Positions 25,846 through 33,951 of a stretch of DNA of 64,000 bases are shown here, piece by piece. The notes under the pieces were generated by a model. It saw only the letters and a list, made by a program, of their open reading frames with translations. It did no database searches and was not told the DNA's origin. The DNA comes from an uncultured Acetobacterium sp. (GTDB taxonomy: Bacteria > Bacillota > Clostridia > Eubacteriales > Eubacteriaceae), in NCBI RefSeq assembly GCF_963664135.1, contig NZ_OY760905.1, forward strand, positions 2,692,736 to 2,756,735. Direction: 5' to 3'. Positions within the stretch are counted from its first letter, which is position 1, and each line of letters starts with the position of its first letter. Both the position numbers and the translations under genes were made by a program.

Positions 25846-26232
25846 TTATTGGGAAAGGGCATTTTCAATGGATTTCAAATACGCCTTGCTGGTAACCGTG
25901 GCACTACTGACTGTATTGACGGTTGTATTTTGTTTTTGAATGACACTGTTTATGATAGCATTGGTAACATCAGGGGATTCAATACCGACAGTTTTTAGTA
26001 CGTTAATCTGAGTTATTTGGTGATCGGCAACGATGACCTCAACCTCATTTGTCCAACGACCACCTTTATAAATTCCGGGATAGGTTCCGTCATCAATCTT
26101 GGCCAGATCAACTGGGGAAATTGGTATACTTGTTCCGGATTCCAATCCGTTAGTCATGTAAAAAATTCCACCGGCACCTATCAGTACGAATACCCCCAGG
26201 ATACTAAAAATAATAATTAGCGCTTTTTTCAT
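25846..26232 (-). CDS. Membrane-anchored FMN-binding-domain protein
   Basis: A 128-aa protein with one N-terminal membrane helix (~4-26) and an extracytoplasmic FMN-binding domain (~45-127). The domain shows the GTYPG start (D-G-x-Y-x-G) and the flavinylation-type motif SSATVTSKA near the C-terminus, in which a Thr receives covalent FMN from an ApbE transferase in related proteins (RnfG, NqrC and the stand-alone family). It could pass electrons across the membrane surface, with the co-operonic flavodoxin as cytoplasmic partner (inference). No apbE lies in the window. The gap to marR is 15 nt, and AGGAGG stands before the ATG. Confidence 0.87.
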   Translation of the reverse strand: MKKALIIIFSILGVFVLIGAGGIFYMTNGLESGTSIPISPVDLAKIDDGTYPGIYKGGRWTNEVEVIVADHQITQINVLKTVGIESPDVTNAIINSVIQKQNTTVNTVSSATVTSKAYLKSIENALSQ

Positions 26233-26247
26233 TTATTCTTCCTCCTG

Positions 26248-26712
26248 CTATTTTGAGTCCTGATCCATTTTCTCCAGGTTTGTCAGCATTTTTTTAATGG
26301 CTGACCGGGTCATCGCCAGTTCTTCGGTGGTGATGCCATGAAATAATTTTTCGGTAAATATTTCTGATTTTTCCTGACTTTCCTGACCAAAAGAAGCAAC
26401 GGCATCGGTTAGTTTGATCCGGGTGATCCGGGCATCATTGGCATCTTTTTCCATCACGACGAAGCCCTTTTGTTCTAATTTGAGTGCAACCTGCTTGACA
26501 TTCTGATGAGAGCTGCCCATTCCTTTGGCGACTTCTTTAATGGTCGGGTCGTGATCAAAAGTATTCTGGACAACAATCGTGAGTAACCATTGCTTGGTGG
26601 TTAAATTGTGTTCTTTTAGTTCCCGTTCCAGCAGGGTATCCATCTGGTTTGCAACGACCTGAACCCCGCCAAAAATGAATTTCTGATCGGGTATAGAATC
26701 CATATTATCCAA
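26248..26712 (-). CDS. MarR-family transcriptional regulator
   Basis: A 154-aa winged-helix repressor. The helix-turn-helix and wing span ~55-110: PTIKEVAKGMGSSHQNVKQ as recognition region, then VVMEKDANDARITRIKLT, the wing with the Asp-x-Arg pattern of MarR proteins. Flanking helices form the dimer interface. The start is a TTG at 26710-26712, since GGAGG lies 6 nt before it; the first ATG is three codons later and too far. It is the first gene of the operon with the FMN-binding protein and flavodoxin, and its promoter carries overlapping palindromes, so it very likely represses itself and them. The inducer is unknown; a redox-active or aromatic compound is plausible. Confidence 0.9.
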   Translation of the reverse strand: MDNMDSIPDQKFIFGGVQVVANQMDTLLERELKEHNLTTKQWLLTIVVQNTFDHDPTIKEVAKGMGSSHQNVKQVALKLEQKGFVVMEKDANDARITRIKLTDAVASFGQESQEKSEIFTEKLFHGITTEELAMTRSAIKKMLTNLEKMDQDSK

Positions 26713-26730
26713 AATATACCTCCAACAATC

Positions 26731-26772
26731 TATTAAGGTAATGTATTACCTTAATAGATAATACATTACCTT
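26731..26772. promoter_or_regulatory. MarR operator: two overlapping inverted repeats
   Basis: The first repeat is perfect: 12-bp arms 26731-26742 and 26745-26756 (left arm TATTAAGGTAAT). A second pairs 26735-26747 with 26760-26772 (AAGGTAATGTATT). Both cover the -10 region and start point of the marR promoter. Confidence 0.8.
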
Positions 26773-26786
26773 TTTTTATATGTCAA
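26758..26786 (-). promoter_or_regulatory. Promoter of the marR operon
   Basis: Minus strand: TTGACA (26781-26786), 17-nt spacer, TATTAT (26758-26763). The operator palindromes overlap it, which predicts autorepression. Confidence 0.8.
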
Positions 26787-26922
26787 TACCTTTTAAGAAA
26801 ATTAATTTGTTTTAGATAAAAGTTAAGGGCTATATAAATTTGAAAGGGTTTGCAGTCATTTCGAAGGTCTAAATTTTCAAATTTGTGTTATTATAGTTAA
26901 GCACCAGAAGAGGAGACGTTTT

Positions 26923-28242
26923 ATGCCTAAAATAGGAATGCGAATTTTTAAAACATTTATAGCAGTCTATCTTTGCTTTTTAATCTACTTATTAAGAGGT
27001 GAGCAGGGTTCCCCATTCTATTCGACCATTGCGGCAATTTTATGTATGCAGCCCTATGTTTCCAATAGTTTTAAGGTGGCCATGAATCGGACCCTGGGAA
27101 CCTTTATTGGCGGTGCCATGGGATTGGTATTGCTGATTTTTGAGCGACAGTTTATTCCGGTAGACATGCCAGCGCTGCAGTATTTCATTGTCTCGTTGTG
27201 TATTATTCCGCTGATTTACTTTACGGTCACCATCAAAAAACCAACTGCTTCTTATATTACCTGTGTCGTATTTTTAAGTATTACAATAACCCATGGGGCA
27301 GATGTGAATCCCCTGATTTTCACGATTGATCGTATCATTGATACCTTGATTGGAATTTTCGTGTCTCTTGGCGTCAATGCCTTTCGCTTGCCCAGACGTA
27401 AAAATCGAAAAGCATTATTTGTCACAAATCTTGATGGCACGTTGTTAAATTCCAGCGGTGAAATCAGCAACTATTCCAGGATTAAACTCAATACGATGAT
27501 CAAACATGGGGCCCTGATTACCATTGCCACCACGAGAAGTGTGGAAACATTGCTGCCATTGCTGGAGGGCGTAGAAATGAAAGTGCCGATTATCATTATG
27601 AATGGGGCGGTTCAATATGATTTGAAAAAGCGAACCTATTTGGCCTGTAAGAAAATGAACCCCGAAACGGCTAAGCAGATCATTGATGTTTTTGAAAAAC
27701 AAGACCTTAATTGTTTTACGCATACCATCATCAATGATGTCTTACATGTTTATTACATCAGGCTCATTAACCCCGTGGAGGAAAAAATCTATCACTCGAA
27801 AAAGCGGCTGCCGGAACAAAGCTATGTTTGCGGAGATTTGCCAGAAGATCAGAGTGTGTTATCAATTATGGCAGTGGATCAGCAAGAAACCATAGTGAAG
27901 CTCAAAGAGGTCATCATGAGCCTGGCTATTGCCCCAGCGGTTAATGTTGAGTGTTATCCGGATGACGAACATGAAGGTTATTATTTTATTGAAATCACCA
28001 GTTGTGAAGCCTCGGTGAAGAATGCCATCATCGACATGAAAACCCATTATGCAGCAACCAGTGTAGTGGCCTTTGGTAACGATGCAAGGAATTCAGCCAT
28101 GCTGGCGGTGGCTGATTTTCCCTACGTGGTTGAAAATACAGCGGATGAAGTAAAAGCGATGCCCTGGATACCCATTGGCAGCAATGACAGCGATGCAGTG
28201 GTCAAGACCATCGGTCGACATTTTTATGTCAAACCTTTTTAA
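26923..28242 (+). CDS. Aromatic-acid-exporter-like membrane domain fused to a HAD (Cof-type) domain
   Basis: A 439-aa fusion. Residues 1-150 are an ArAE/FUSC-type membrane region with about four helices (RIFKTFIAVYLCFLIYLL, then SPFYSTIAAILCMQPYVSNS and RTLGTFIGGAMGL, the classic family motif). Residues 163-435 are a Cof-type HAD domain. Its motif I reads TNLDGTLL, where the nucleophilic first Asp of DxDGT is Asn, so phosphatase activity is doubtful. The later motifs look near normal: a Thr/Ser segment (TIATTRS) and VAFGNDARNSAML in place of GDxxND. Such a domain may sense a phosphorylated ligand and control the membrane part (inference). Its ribosome site GAGGAG lies 8 nt before ATG 26923. 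It is alone between the marR operator and the nrdD leader. Confidence 0.8.
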   Translation: MPKIGMRIFKTFIAVYLCFLIYLLRGEQGSPFYSTIAAILCMQPYVSNSFKVAMNRTLGTFIGGAMGLVLLIFERQFIPVDMPALQYFIVSLCIIPLIYFTVTIKKPTASYITCVVFLSITITHGADVNPLIFTIDRIIDTLIGIFVSLGVNAFRLPRRKNRKALFVTNLDGTLLNSSGEISNYSRIKLNTMIKHGALITIATTRSVETLLPLLEGVEMKVPIIIMNGAVQYDLKKRTYLACKKMNPETAKQIIDVFEKQDLNCFTHTIINDVLHVYYIRLINPVEEKIYHSKKRLPEQSYVCGDLPEDQSVLSIMAVDQQETIVKLKEVIMSLAIAPAVNVECYPDDEHEGYYFIEITSCEASVKNAIIDMKTHYAATSVVAFGNDARNSAMLAVADFPYVVENTADEVKAMPWIPIGSNDSDAVVKTIGRHFYVKPF

Positions 28243-28278
28243 TTGATGTAATGATGACCGTTTGCAGAAAAAACCGAT

Positions 28279-28307
28279 TTGACACCATATGTTGTATGTG
28301 TTAATAT
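28279..28307 (+). promoter_or_regulatory. Promoter of nrdDG with overlapping NrdR-like box
   Basis: TTGACA (28279-28284), 17-nt spacer and TAATAT (28302-28307). The 16-mer at 28282-28297 (ACACCATATGTTGTAT) is close to the NrdR-box consensus as I remember it (acaCwAtATaTwGtgt). I see one box only; NrdR usually uses two. Confidence 0.5.
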
Positions 28308-28321
28308 TAATATAACAAAAT

Positions 28322-28485
28322 AAGATAGTAATGGTGCTGTGCCAATCGGTGCAGTTCAGGGGAAGCAGGTGCAAATCCGGCACGGTCCCGCCGCTGTAAT
28401 GGGGAAATATTTGAATGAAAAAATAGGCAAGCCTGTGAATTTTCTGAAAAAGATCGACCCAAAGTCAGATTACCCGCCATAACTG
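28322..28485 (+). ncRNA. Cobalamin (AdoCbl) riboswitch
   Basis: The leader contains the B12-box hallmarks in order: a purine-rich GGGGAAGCAGGTGCAAATCC segment, CGGTCCCGCCGCTGTAAT (the CCCGCC-CTGTAA core) and, 65 nt later, GTCAGATTACCCGCC, matching the GTCAGxxxxCCxGCC end of the element. Its job is to switch off nrdDG when adenosylcobalamin is plentiful. A terminator hairpin at 28540-28568 lies between it and nrdD. Confidence 0.92.
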
Positions 28486-28539
28486 TTTACGCCAGACTCT
28501 ACGCGTGATAGAGGGTGTTTGAGCCAATGAATCATTATG

Positions 28540-28568
28540 CCTCTTGACCACGCCGTCGAGAGGTTTTT
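28540..28568 (+). terminator. Terminator of the cobalamin riboswitch expression platform
   Basis: An 8-bp stem with one T-G wobble (28540-28547 and 28556-28563) followed by five Ts, about 70 nt before the nrdD ATG. It is in the right place to act as the switch's off state. Confidence 0.75.
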
Positions 28569-28639
28569 CAATGCCAAAAACAATAAAAATATCGAAAAAA
28601 GACAAATAGACCAGCAGGAAAGAAGGCAAATAACAGAAT

Positions 28640-30979
28640 ATGATTATTAAAATCAAAAAACGCGACGGACGAGAAGCTCCTTTTAACATTGAAAAAATTG
28701 CCAATGCCATTTTCAAGGCGGCTAACGAACTCGGCGGGCAAAATTACCAGACTGCCATGGATCTGGCCGAAAAAGTTGCCATCTATATCGAACAGGAAAT
28801 GAATACCAACACACCGACAGTAGAAGAAATTCAAGATGCGGTTGAAAAAATTCTGATCGAAACCGGACACGCCAAAACCGCTAAACAATATATTCTCTAC
28901 CGGGCCGAACGAACCCGAATCCGGGAAATGGATACCCGGCTAATGAAAATATACGAGGATCTTACCTTCAAAGAGGCTAAAGATAACGATGTGAAGCGGG
29001 AAAATGCTAATATCGACGGGGATACCGCCATGGGCACCATGCTCAAATATGGTTCGGAGGGGGCCAAACAGTTTTATGAAATGTTTGTTCTGAAACCGGA
29101 ACATTCAAAAGCCCATAAAGAGGGAGAAATTCATATTCATGATATGGATTTTTTAACGCTGACGACCACCTGCTGCCAGATTGATTTAGAAAAACTATTT
29201 AAGAATGGCTTTAGCACCGGTCATGGACATCTGAGAGAACCCAATGATATTCAAAGCTATTCGGCCCTGGCCTGTATCGCCATTCAGTCCAATCAAAATG
29301 ATCAGCACGGCGGACAGAGCATTCCCAACTTTGAGTATGCCATGGTCCCAGGCGTAAAAAAAACCTACATCAGACTTTACCGTGAAAACCTGTCAAAGGC
29401 ATTAACCTTATTGACGGATACGAAAAATGCTTTGGTTAAAGTTAAAGCCATTGGTGAAGAGATTGAAAAGAAACAGGGGTTGATTCCTGAATTAAATCAT
29501 TCAAAACGGTATCAAGAAGCGGAAGCGAAAAATTTAGCCCAATGGATTAATGATGAGAACATGATTGAGCGGGTTCAAACCTTTGCCATGGAAAACGCTG
29601 AACGGGAAATTGATCGTAGTGTCTATCAGTCAATGGAAGCCTTTGTCCATAACCTGAACACCATGCATAGCCGGGCTGGGGCTCAAATTCCCTTCAGTTC
29701 CATTAACTACGGCATGGATACTTCTATTGAAGGTCGATTGGTGATCAAAAATCTACTGCTGGCCACCGAAGCCGGATTGGGAAATGGCGAAACCCCGATA
29801 TTTCCGATTCATATTTTTAAGGTTAAAGAAGGGGTGAACTATAATTCTTGGGATCCCAATTACGATTTGTTTAAGCTGGCCTGCCGAGTCAGCGCCAAAC
29901 GGCTGTTTCCCAACTTTTCCTTCCAGGATGCCCCCTATAATCTGAAGTATTATCAAGCGGGTCAACCGGAAACAGAAATAGCTTACATGGGTTGCCGAAC
30001 TCGGGTGATCGGGAATGTCCATGACACCGATCGGGAAATTACCTATGGTCGAGGTAATCTGAGTTTTACAACCATCAATCTGCCCCGCATTGCCTTAAAC
30101 AGCAAGGGAAATCGGGAACTATTTTTTGTGGAGTTGGATAGAAAAATTGATTTGGTCATCGACCAGCTGATGGAACGGTTTGAAATTCAGGCCCATAAAA
30201 AAGTGAAAAATTTTCCCTTTTTAATGGGGCAGGGAGTTTGGATGGACTCGGAGGATCTTACCGAAGAGATGGAAATCCGGGAAGTCTTAAAACATGGAAC
30301 CTTGAGCATGGGCTTTATCGGACTGGCCGAATGTCTGACTGTTTTAACCGGAAAACACCATGGTGAAGCAGCAGAAGTGCAGGAACTGGGACTGGAAATT
30401 ATTGGCCATATGCGAAAGCGAATGGACGAAACCAGTGCAAAATACCAGCTCAATTTCACCCTGCTGGGAACGCCGGCCGAAGGCACCGCCGGACGTTTTG
30501 TCAAGCTGGATAAAAAAGTGTTTGGTGATATCCCGGGAGTGACGGACCGAGAGTATTATACCAATTCTTTCCACATTCCGGTATACTATCAAACCAGCGC
30601 CTATGAAAAAATAAGGTTGGAAGCCCCCTATCATGAGCTCACTAACGCTGGACATATTACCTATGTGGAAATGGATGGGGACCCCTTGGACAATCTGGAA
30701 GCCTTTGAAAAAGTGGTCCGAGCCATGAAGGAAGCGGGCATTGGTTATGGATCCATCAACCACCCAGTGGATCGTGATCCGGTTTGCGGCTTTACCGGAA
30801 TCATCGGCGACGAGTGTCCTAATTGCGGTCGTCAGGAAGGTGATGTTCGATTTGATCGCATCCGCCGTATTACCGGTTATCTGGTTGGTACCCTGGATCG
30901 CTTCAATGATGCCAAAAAAGCTGAAGAACGGGATCGGATCAAGCATTTCAACGCCAGCGAACAATTGGAGCAATTGTAA
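28640..30979 (+). CDS. nrdD: Anaerobic (class III) ribonucleoside-triphosphate reductase
   Basis: A 779-aa glycyl-radical enzyme that reduces NTPs to dNTPs without oxygen. Residues 1-95 are an ATP-cone (KRDGREAPFNIEKI) for allosteric control. The catalytic barrel follows. The C-terminus has the zinc site (CGFTGIIGDECPNCGR, ~715-732) and the radical loop RITGYLVG, where Gly ~746 would carry the radical. The start ATG 28640 has only a weak AACAGAAT region before it, and a better AGGAAAG lies about 20 nt upstream. Regulation: an NrdR-like box at the promoter, then a cobalamin riboswitch with terminator. This suggests that the cell also has a B12-dependent class II enzyme and uses class III when B12 is scarce. 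nrdG follows, overlapping by 1 nt. Confidence 0.96.
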   Translation: MIIKIKKRDGREAPFNIEKIANAIFKAANELGGQNYQTAMDLAEKVAIYIEQEMNTNTPTVEEIQDAVEKILIETGHAKTAKQYILYRAERTRIREMDTRLMKIYEDLTFKEAKDNDVKRENANIDGDTAMGTMLKYGSEGAKQFYEMFVLKPEHSKAHKEGEIHIHDMDFLTLTTTCCQIDLEKLFKNGFSTGHGHLREPNDIQSYSALACIAIQSNQNDQHGGQSIPNFEYAMVPGVKKTYIRLYRENLSKALTLLTDTKNALVKVKAIGEEIEKKQGLIPELNHSKRYQEAEAKNLAQWINDENMIERVQTFAMENAEREIDRSVYQSMEAFVHNLNTMHSRAGAQIPFSSINYGMDTSIEGRLVIKNLLLATEAGLGNGETPIFPIHIFKVKEGVNYNSWDPNYDLFKLACRVSAKRLFPNFSFQDAPYNLKYYQAGQPETEIAYMGCRTRVIGNVHDTDREITYGRGNLSFTTINLPRIALNSKGNRELFFVELDRKIDLVIDQLMERFEIQAHKKVKNFPFLMGQGVWMDSEDLTEEMEIREVLKHGTLSMGFIGLAECLTVLTGKHHGEAAEVQELGLEIIGHMRKRMDETSAKYQLNFTLLGTPAEGTAGRFVKLDKKVFGDIPGVTDREYYTNSFHIPVYYQTSAYEKIRLEAPYHELTNAGHITYVEMDGDPLDNLEAFEKVVRAMKEAGIGYGSINHPVDRDPVCGFTGIIGDECPNCGRQEGDVRFDRIRRITGYLVGTLDRFNDAKKAEERDRIKHFNASEQLEQL

Positions 30980-31485
30980 TGAATGAAAAAGTAAGAATCG
31001 CCGGCGTCGTCAAGGAATCTATTGTGGATGGTCCGGGAATCCGTTTTGTGGTTTTTGCTCAAGGCTGTTTACATCATTGTGACGGCTGCCACAATCCGGC
31101 GACTCACGATTTTAATAAGGGCAACCTGATTGAAATTGAAACAATTATCAATGAAATGAAAAGGAATCCGCTGCTGGATGGCATCACCCTCAGTGGCGGG
31201 GAACCCTTTGAACAGCCGGAAGCCTTTGGAGAACTGGCCAGACGTTCGAAAGCCCTGGGTTATCACGTGATGACCTATACCGGCTACACCTACGAAATTT
31301 TGATGGAGAAAAAAGATGAGCAGAGGCTGCGGCTGCTGGAAAATACCGATCTGCTGGTGGATGGGAAGTTTGAAGCTGAGCAAAAGAGCCTGATGCTAAA
31401 ATTCAGAGGATCGAAAAATCAACGAATCATTGATTTGAACAAATCCCGGCGGGAAAATAGATTGGCGCTTAGCGAAATCAGCTAG
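30979..31485 (+). CDS. nrdG: Anaerobic ribonucleotide reductase activating enzyme (radical SAM)
   Basis: A 168-aa radical-SAM activase that abstracts hydrogen from NrdD to make its glycyl radical. The 4Fe-4S/SAM motif is CLHHCDGC (CxxxCxxC) at residues ~30-37, followed by HNPATHDF, and the GGE motif for SAM methionine-amino binding is in LSGGEPFEQP. Length matches NrdG. ATG 30979 overlaps the nrdD stop (TAATG), with GGAG about 9 nt upstream inside nrdD, so translation is coupled. A strong terminator follows the gene. Confidence 0.95.
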   Translation: MNEKVRIAGVVKESIVDGPGIRFVVFAQGCLHHCDGCHNPATHDFNKGNLIEIETIINEMKRNPLLDGITLSGGEPFEQPEAFGELARRSKALGYHVMTYTGYTYEILMEKKDEQRLRLLENTDLLVDGKFEAEQKSLMLKFRGSKNQRIIDLNKSRRENRLALSEIS

Positions 31486-31501
31486 AAAATAAAGAATAAT
31501 C

Positions 31502-31538
31502 AAAAAAAGCAATCGCCTCTTATGCGGTTGCTTTTTTT
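31502..31538 (+). terminator. Rho-independent terminator of nrdDG
   Basis: A stem of about 15 bp including A-T pairs (31502-31516 and 31524-31538) that ends in seven Ts. Confidence 0.9.
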
Positions 31539-31579
31539 GGTTCGGCATGACGCCAATCCGTTGCGAAAATCAATGGATA

Positions 31580-31864
31580 TTATTTTTCTTGAATAATCAC
31601 CACTGCGTTATAGACAATGGTTCTTTTTCCGTTGAGATCAAATAAAACTTTGTTACCATATTCGGTGTCTTCGATGTCGACTTTCCCATCATATTCAGCT
31701 AATAATGTGCCGCTTTGAGAATAAACGGATATGTGACGATCTAGACCTCCGACCCATTCTGATTGCGTTGTTTTTATATCGCGTCCCATAGATTCGCACC
31801 CTGTAAATATTAACAGAGACATTAACAACAAAATACCAAAATATATTTTCTTAGACTTGTTCAT
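31580..31864 (-). CDS. Small lipoprotein, DUF5052-like
   Basis: A 94-aa lipoprotein. The signal peptide ends in the lipobox IFTGCES, so it is lipid-anchored outside the cell. The mature part has the pattern SEWVGGLDRHISVYSQSG, then LLAEYDGKVDI and VLFDLNGKRTIVYNA, which fits DUF5052 as I know it. It is predicted all-beta and of unknown function. I start at the second ATG (31862-31864), because GGAGG lies 8 nt upstream and overlaps the first in-frame codons. It is a single gene convergent with nrdDG. From 31865 to 32157 I found no RNA element or convincing gene. Confidence 0.75.
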   Translation of the reverse strand: MNKSKKIYFGILLLMSLLIFTGCESMGRDIKTTQSEWVGGLDRHISVYSQSGTLLAEYDGKVDIEDTEYGNKVLFDLNGKRTIVYNAVVIIQEK

Positions 31865-32157
31865 TTCTTTTGCCTCCATGATTTTTTAGCTTTATAATCG
31901 CATATCGTTTTAATTTAATCAATCACTTTATCAAAAAAATAGTGGTCAGAAAAAACATGGCGACTGGGTTCGGTACGCTTAATTCTAAATTATCCAATTT
32001 ATCAGACACTGACTGTAAAATTGAGTTTTGTCGAGAACGTATAAGGACAATGGTTCGGTGTTGTTGGAGTCACTGGACAATTCAGTTTTTTTACAGCATT
32101 TACTATTGCTGCCAAAGCAGATATAATAATTAAAAAGTAGAAAGAAGGTAATTCTTT

Positions 32158-33141
32158 ATGTGTACAAGCCTCACCTTAACAACAACAAATCAGATCAATA
32201 CACTTGCCAGAACCATGGATTTCGCTTTTTTATTAGATCCCGAGCTGATCTTTATTCCAAGGAAGTTTCCGTTGGTGTCTGAGGTGGATCAAATGGAAAG
32301 ATCGGTCAAATATGCGATGATGGGAATCGGCCGAAATTTAGGCACTTATATTTTTGCCGATGGTCTTAATGAGACCGGTCTAGCCTGTGCCAGTTTATAT
32401 TTTCCGGGCTACGCTGAGTACAACGATTCCGCTATTCCCGGAAAAACGAATCTTGCCCCTCATGAAATTGTCGGATGGCTGTTAACCAACTTTTCGACAC
32501 TTGAAGAAGTGAAAAGCGCAATTCCTCAGTTGAATATTGTCAGTACACCGCTTAAGATTATGAATGTAATTACGCCACTGCACTGGATTATTACCGATAA
32601 AACCGGGAATACCATTGTGATTGAACCGATGAAGGATGGCATCATGATTCATGACAATCCCCTCGGTGTGATGACAAATAGCCCGGACTTCAATTGGCAC
32701 CTAACCAACATTCGCAATTATATTGGTGTTTCACCAAATAAAACAGGTTCGATTCAGTTAAATGGCGTGACATTCAGTCCCTTTGGCGCTGGTGCGGGAT
32801 CATTTGGTTTACCTGGGGATTTCACACCCCCTTCCCGATTTTTACGGGCGTTGTTTGGGCGAGAGGCCATCAATCCCATCAACAATGAAGAAGAGTGCAT
32901 TAACGCCGCTTTTCATATTTTAGCATCGGTTGATATACCAAAAGGAAGCGTTATCACCGATGACGGAATTGATTTTACCCAATATACCGCATGCATGGTT
33001 TGTAATACCGGGACCTATTACTACAAAACCTACGATAATAACCAGATCGCCCGGGTTTGTCTTTTTAATGAAGATTTTGAAGCCAAAGATCCAAAGGTTT
33101 GGGATATACTCCAGAAACAGCAATACAATCAATTGAACTAA
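32158..33141 (+). CDS. Choloylglycine hydrolase family protein (penicillin V acylase / bile salt hydrolase type)
   Basis: A 327-aa Ntn-hydrolase. The start MCTS gives the catalytic Cys at position 2, which becomes the N-terminal nucleophile after Met removal. Other active-site residues are present: ARTMDF (Arg and Asp), VMTNSPDFNWHL (Asn) and PPSRFLRA (Arg). The family hydrolyses amides such as penicillin V, conjugated bile acids or N-acyl homoserine lactones; residues that divide these groups cannot be judged by eye. There is no signal peptide, so it acts in the cytoplasm. An AGAAGG ribosome site lies about 9 nt before ATG 32158. The ogt gene follows 98 nt later, probably as a separate unit. 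Confidence 0.92.
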   Translation: MCTSLTLTTTNQINTLARTMDFAFLLDPELIFIPRKFPLVSEVDQMERSVKYAMMGIGRNLGTYIFADGLNETGLACASLYFPGYAEYNDSAIPGKTNLAPHEIVGWLLTNFSTLEEVKSAIPQLNIVSTPLKIMNVITPLHWIITDKTGNTIVIEPMKDGIMIHDNPLGVMTNSPDFNWHLTNIRNYIGVSPNKTGSIQLNGVTFSPFGAGAGSFGLPGDFTPPSRFLRALFGREAINPINNEEECINAAFHILASVDIPKGSVITDDGIDFTQYTACMVCNTGTYYYKTYDNNQIARVCLFNEDFEAKDPKVWDILQKQQYNQLN

Positions 33142-33239
33142 AAAAATCAAATACTTATGATAAGCATGGAACACAGAAGCTAGTGGATTTGATATATTTA
33201 GAAGTTTTAATTCTGATGAAATAGAAAAAGGGAAAAGAG

Positions 33240-33698
33240 ATGGAATACGGATATATTTATGAAACCTCATTTGGTAAAATTGTTCTAACCGAGAATGGAA
33301 TGGCCATTACTCGGCTGATTTTTAGCGAGGTATTGCCAGAAGGGGTCAACGGTATGGAAACACCTCTGATTAAAAAGGCGGTCCAGGAACTCCAGGAATA
33401 TTTTTCCGGGACACGTCAGCGTTTCGATCTACCCCTATCCCCTCAGGGCACCGACTTTCAGCAAAAGGTTTGGAAAGCTCTTCAGGATATTCCCTACGGA
33501 GCCGTCTGTAGCTACAAGGACATCGCTCGGGCAATCGGTAATGAAAAAGCCTGCCGTGCCGTTGGTGGCGCCAATAACAAGAACCCGATTTCCATTATTA
33601 TACCTTGTCATCGGGTGATTGGTGCTAATGGCAGTTTAGTGGGGTATGGTGGTGGACTTGAAATAAAAAAGCAGCTGCTGGCATTGGAACAAAAGTAA
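33240..33698 (+). CDS. ogt: Methylated-DNA--protein-cysteine methyltransferase
   Basis: A 152-aa suicide DNA-repair protein that moves the methyl group of O6-methylguanine to its own Cys. The active-site motif IIIPCHRVIG is at ~118-127, and the helix-turn-helix region (SYKDIARAIGNEKACRAVGG) with the Arg finger is just before it. A reduced N-terminal domain is present, as usual for Ogt-type proteins. The ribosome site is the purine-rich GGGAAAAGAG run directly before the ATG. No ada-type domain. Single gene. Confidence 0.94.
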   Translation: MEYGYIYETSFGKIVLTENGMAITRLIFSEVLPEGVNGMETPLIKKAVQELQEYFSGTRQRFDLPLSPQGTDFQQKVWKALQDIPYGAVCSYKDIARAIGNEKACRAVGGANNKNPISIIIPCHRVIGANGSLVGYGGGLEIKKQLLALEQK

Positions 33699-33951
33699 GT
33701 AAAAATGCGAGGGTTGATCGAAAGTGTCGCATAACCATATTTGAAAAAGCTGAAAGTCTAAAAATAGCGCCAAAAGATCAATGGACAACTTCCGATCTAA
33801 AATAATGAATTGCGTGAATTTAAGATGCATTAATGGGAAGGCTGAAGATCTGATTCCAGGAAAGAATCTTTTTAGAATTGGCACAAAACTTGCTTTTAAT
33901 TTTATATAATGCTTAAAAAGTAATGTTAAAAAAGATTCTGGAGGTTTCAAG

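Noticed and set aside
30344..30973. Long minus-strand frame of 209 codons inside nrdD
   Set aside because: It lies wholly antisense to a well-conserved gene, has no ribosome site and no family pattern; it reflects codon bias of nrdD.
31942..32133. Small plus-strand frame between the DUF5052 and choloylglycine hydrolase genes
   Set aside because: No ribosome site, odd composition rich in Cys and Trp, no family resemblance. In another frame, 32057-32140 reads like a short membrane-protein tail, but it is too short to name.
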